NCBI GenBank assembly: GCA_002255315.1
Contig: NCBD01000068.1
Coordinates: forward strand, 1 to 5,911
DNA length: 5,911 bases
Source of the DNA: Actinobacteria bacterium 21-64-8
GTDB lineage: Bacteria; Actinomycetota; Acidimicrobiia; Acidimicrobiales; RAAP-2
Reading direction: 5' to 3'
Shown: positions 4,127-5,911 of the stretch, piece after piece
How the letters are laid out: every line of letters starts with the position of its first letter
How positions within the stretch are numbered: position 1 is the first letter of the stretch
The notes under the pieces: model-generated
Told to the model about the DNA's origin: nothing
Seen by the model: only the letters and a program-made list of their open reading frames with translations
The model's database searches: none
Made by a program: the position numbers and the translations under genes

Positions 4127-5391
4127 AAGCTGTAGCTCAAGCGCTTAATACCATTGACGAAGCTCGACTCGAGTTGTACGGGCGAGCTCGTCGCGTGAAT
4201 CGTCGGCGACATCGTGAGTAACTGACGCCACATCACCGTAATTTCGCGCCGAGCCAGGTGGGCCCCTAAACAAAAGTGTGGCCCCGGGGCGCCAAAGCCG
4301 TAGTGGTCGTTCGGTGTGCGCGCGACGTCGAATCGGTAGGGATCGTCAAAGATTTCTTCGTCACGATTTGCGGAGTTGTAGTAGAGCACGACCTTGTCGC
4401 CCGCTTGAAGATCGACGCCCGAAATCGTATAGTCGCGCGCCAACGTGCGGCGCATCCAAATGACGGGTGACGCCCACCGAACGATCTCGTCGGTGGCGGT
4501 CTTTGCGAGACTTTCGTAGTCTCGCGCGAGGCGGTCACGCTCGTCAGGAAATTGCGTGAACGCGTGAAGCGCGTGGGCGAGGGCCGTGCGCGTCGTTTCG
4601 TTACCCGCCGTCACCAGCAGCACGAAAAACGAGGCTAACTCTTGCTTGCTCAGTTTCTCGGACTCGATTTCGGCGTTGACGAGCGCGCTCGTGATGTCAT
4701 CGATGGGGTGCTCTACCCGGTAGGACCCGAGATCTTCCATGATCGCCGTGAGCGCTGCGCCCGCTTCGAGAAAGGCCACCACCTGATCGGTGCCTTCGTC
4801 GATGAAGTCGGGATCGCCCATTGAAAGAATGACGTTCGAACAGCGAAGTACCGTGGCGTACTCGCTCGCTGGCACGCCCATCATCGAGCAGATGATCTCG
4901 AGTGGGAAGGGCGCCGCGATATCGCTAATGAAGTCGCCCGAGCCATGCTCGCGCGCCCGTTTCGCAATCGCTGAGGCCACTTGGTCAATCGTCTCTTCAA
5001 CGGCGCGAACGTTGCGAGGATTAAAGGCGTTCGACACGATGCGACGAAGTCGCGCGTGTTTTGGGTTGTCCGTGGAGATCATGCCCGAGAAGTATTCGAC
5101 CATCTCGGGGGGCAGATCGAGCAAGGAGACCGCTCCGGGTCCCGAAAGAAAGACGTCGGGGTGGCGTGAGGCTTCGGCGACGTCGCGGTGGCGAGTCAAG
5201 GACCAGTACCCGTTTCCCGGCGGGAACTCAATCGAAGAACCCAGGAGTGGCGGGTCGTCGTAGTGGGCGATCGGCCGGCGGGCGCGAAGAATTCGAAAGG
5301 CTTCTTCACGCTCTGGCCAGGGACGGCGCCAAAAGTCCATATCGGAGAGATTCGCGAACTCCGCGTCCTGTAAGGGGCCAACGTCAACCAT
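4123..5391 (-). CDS. cyp124: Cytochrome P450, CYP124-like
   Basis: A 422-residue soluble bacterial P450, full length. Motifs in order: I-helix oxygen-activation motif AGNETT (262-267), K-helix Glu302-x-x-Arg305 (DEIVRW), and the haem loop FGAPGPHFCLG with proximal ligand Cys374. The loop has one residue more between Phe and Cys than the common FGxGxHxCxG form, as in CYP124, CYP125 and related mycobacterial enzymes. From memory, many stretches match Mycobacterium CYP124: ASRHPD, LEIICSMMGVP, ASFFVLLVTAGNETTR, EIVRWASPV and LGAHLARREI. CYP124 hydroxylates the terminal methyl of methyl-branched lipids and can act on sterols; here the substrate is inferred. It needs a ferredoxin and reductase, neither of which is in the window. 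The ATG has no Shine-Dalgarno sequence but a TACGAT box 6 nt upstream, which suggests leaderless mRNA. It is divergent from the Nfu gene (58 bp between starts). Confidence 0.92.
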   Translation of the reverse strand: MVDVGPLQDAEFANLSDMDFWRRPWPEREEAFRILRARRPIAHYDDPPLLGSSIEFPPGNGYWSLTRHRDVAEASRHPDVFLSGPGAVSLLDLPPEMVEYFSGMISTDNPKHARLRRIVSNAFNPRNVRAVEETIDQVASAIAKRAREHGSGDFISDIAAPFPLEIICSMMGVPASEYATVLRCSNVILSMGDPDFIDEGTDQVVAFLEAGAALTAIMEDLGSYRVEHPIDDITSALVNAEIESEKLSKQELASFFVLLVTAGNETTRTALAHALHAFTQFPDERDRLARDYESLAKTATDEIVRWASPVIWMRRTLARDYTISGVDLQAGDKVVLYYNSANRDEEIFDDPYRFDVARTPNDHYGFGAPGPHFCLGAHLARREITVMWRQLLTMSPTIHATSSPVQLESSFVNGIKRLSYSF

Positions 5392-5397
5392 CGACTC

Positions 5398-5403
5398 ATC
5401 GTA
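5398..5403 (-). promoter_or_regulatory. Candidate -10 box (TACGAT) of the P450 gene, leaderless
   Basis: TACGAT on the minus strand fits TANNNT. It ends 6 nt before the ATG at 5391, so the mRNA would begin at or next to its start codon. No Shine-Dalgarno sequence precedes the ATG. No clear -35 box is seen. Confidence 0.45.
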
Positions 5404-5449
5404 GTGAGAACTCGGTCACGCGGCGGGCCGAACACGGCAAACTGGGGGA

Positions 5450-5779
5450 GTGGAACTCACCGATCAAGAGCGACAGAGTCGTCTCAACGCGCTCAACGCG
5501 CTCATGGAGCTCATGCGCCCCTCGGTGCAGGCTGACGGCGGGGACCTCGTGCTCGTGCGCGCCGACGTCAACACCGGGGTGGTCGAGGTTCAACTACAGG
5601 GCGCGTGCTCGAGTTGCGCAATTTCTACTGACACCATCCAAGGTGGCGTGACGCGAATTTTGAAGGACCGCTTGACCTGGGTCACCGAAGTCGTGGGTGA
5701 CGTGCAAGAGACTGACGACCTGGAGGGTTCCATGTCACTCGGTACCGGTGGCTACGTCCCGCGGTACCGCTCGCTGTAG
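5450..5779 (+). CDS. NifU C-terminal-domain (Nfu-type) iron-sulfur cluster protein
   Basis: A 109-residue protein that is essentially one NifU C-terminal domain. MRPSVQADGGDLVLV (22-36) is the typical start of the domain, and GACSSCAIS (51-59) holds the Cys53-x-x-Cys56 pair. In this family two subunits bind a [4Fe-4S] cluster through these cysteines and pass it to client enzymes in the cytoplasm. It lacks the A-type domain of E. coli NfuA and the IscU-like domain of NifU. A tail of about 30 residues (GDVQETDDLEGSMSLGTGG onward) has no known motif. The GTG start is the only one that keeps the first helix. The purine run GGGGGAG (5444-5450) touches it, leaving no normal Shine-Dalgarno spacing, so translation initiation here is unusual. 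The next in-frame ATG (5504) would cut into the domain. It is divergent from the P450 gene. Confidence 0.88.
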   Translation: MELTDQERQSRLNALNALMELMRPSVQADGGDLVLVRADVNTGVVEVQLQGACSSCAISTDTIQGGVTRILKDRLTWVTEVVGDVQETDDLEGSMSLGTGGYVPRYRSL

Positions 5780-5817
5780 TTCGTCAAAAATTTTGCGCGT
5801 GTCGTAGGCCGGGTGGG

Positions 5818-5840
5818 TATTATTTAGTTAGGTGAACTAA
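5818..5840 (+). promoter_or_regulatory. Promoter/operator of the MarR-like gene: -10 TATTAT, palindrome and embedded Shine-Dalgarno
   Basis: TATTAT (5818-5823) matches 5 of 6 bases of the -10 consensus. Directly after it lies TTAGTTAGGTGAACTAA (5824-5840), with perfect 6-bp arms TTAGTT and AACTAA around AGGTG. The central AGGTG (5830-5834) is also the Shine-Dalgarno sequence, 5 nt before the ATG, and the last A of the right arm is the A of the ATG. A bound protein would cover the transcription start, which suits MarR autorepression. A weak TTGCGC at 5793-5798 could be the -35 box (19-nt spacing). Confidence 0.6.
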
Positions 5841-5911
5841 TGAATACTGCCGTGACTCCGACCGAGACCGCCGCGCGACTTCGACGAGCAGTGACGCGAC
5901 TGCACCGACGC
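5840..5911 (+). CDS. Probable MarR-family transcriptional regulator, N-terminal 24 codons (3' end outside window)
   Basis: An open frame starts at ATG 5840 and runs off the window. The residues TETAARLRRAVTRLHRR form an amphipathic, arginine-rich first helix like the dimerisation helix at the start of many MarR-family repressors. The palindrome over its promoter and Shine-Dalgarno sequence fits a self-repressing regulator. Only 24 residues are visible, with no DNA-binding domain in view, so the family call rests on helix character and context. The start is well supported by AGGTG 5 nt upstream. Confidence 0.5.
   Translation, partial: MNTAVTPTETAARLRRAVTRLHRR

Noticed and set aside
3137..5779. 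AhpD-like, 2H, P450 and Nfu genes as one new functional system
   Set aside because: The genes are on alternating strands with separate start signals, each belongs to a common family, and nothing in the sequence links their substrates.
1..5911. Frequent GTCG/CGAC and TCGTCG words across the window as a repeat or uptake signal
   Set aside because: They are spread evenly through coding sequence on both strands and fit the codon use of a G+C-rich genome with many Asp, Val, Arg and Ser codons.

Overview
This is a G+C-rich chromosomal window that reads like an actinobacterial (Actinomycetota) genome. The pointers are a CYP124/CYP125-type P450, an Rv1284-type small beta-carbonic anhydrase, an actinobacterial-style 2H phosphoesterase, and several promoters whose -10 box lies so close to the start codon that the mRNA should be leaderless. 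A deep-branching lineage such as Acidimicrobiia is my guess from composition and gene mix; it is not proven. I see no transposase, integrase, phage gene, CRISPR array, tRNA or rRNA.

Layout, left to right: (1) the 3' end of a GNAT acetyltransferase (+), overlapping tail-to-tail with a beta-carbonic anhydrase (-). (2) A divergent intergenic region with two facing, apparently leaderless promoters and several inverted repeats. (3) A divergent short cis-prenyltransferase (UppS superfamily, +). (4) A convergent gap with one GC-rich hairpin. (5) A protein with two PRC-barrel-like domains and a Gly/Met-rich linker (-). (6) A 704-bp stretch without a confident gene. It holds a small minus-strand ORF with a good Shine-Dalgarno sequence (possibly the first half of a frameshifted gene) and a run of three adjacent palindromes. 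(7) An AhpD-like carboxymuconolactone decarboxylase family protein, then a strong intercistronic hairpin, then a 2H phosphoesterase (both +). (8) A CYP124-like cytochrome P450 (-), whose stop codon interlocks with the 2H stop. (9) A NifU C-terminal-domain (Nfu) iron-sulfur protein (+). (10) The first 24 codons of a probable MarR-family regulator (+), behind a promoter with an operator-like palindrome over its Shine-Dalgarno sequence.

The genes do not form one pathway. Most are single genes in alternating orientation. The only plausible co-transcribed pairs are AhpD-like/2H, and possibly Nfu/MarR, although the MarR gene has its own promoter. The window looks like ordinary core/accessory chromosome rather than a new defence or mobile system. 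The most noteworthy items are the cis-prenyltransferase with altered active-site residues, the compact MarR control region, the palindrome cluster upstream of the AhpD-like gene, and the set of leaderless starts.
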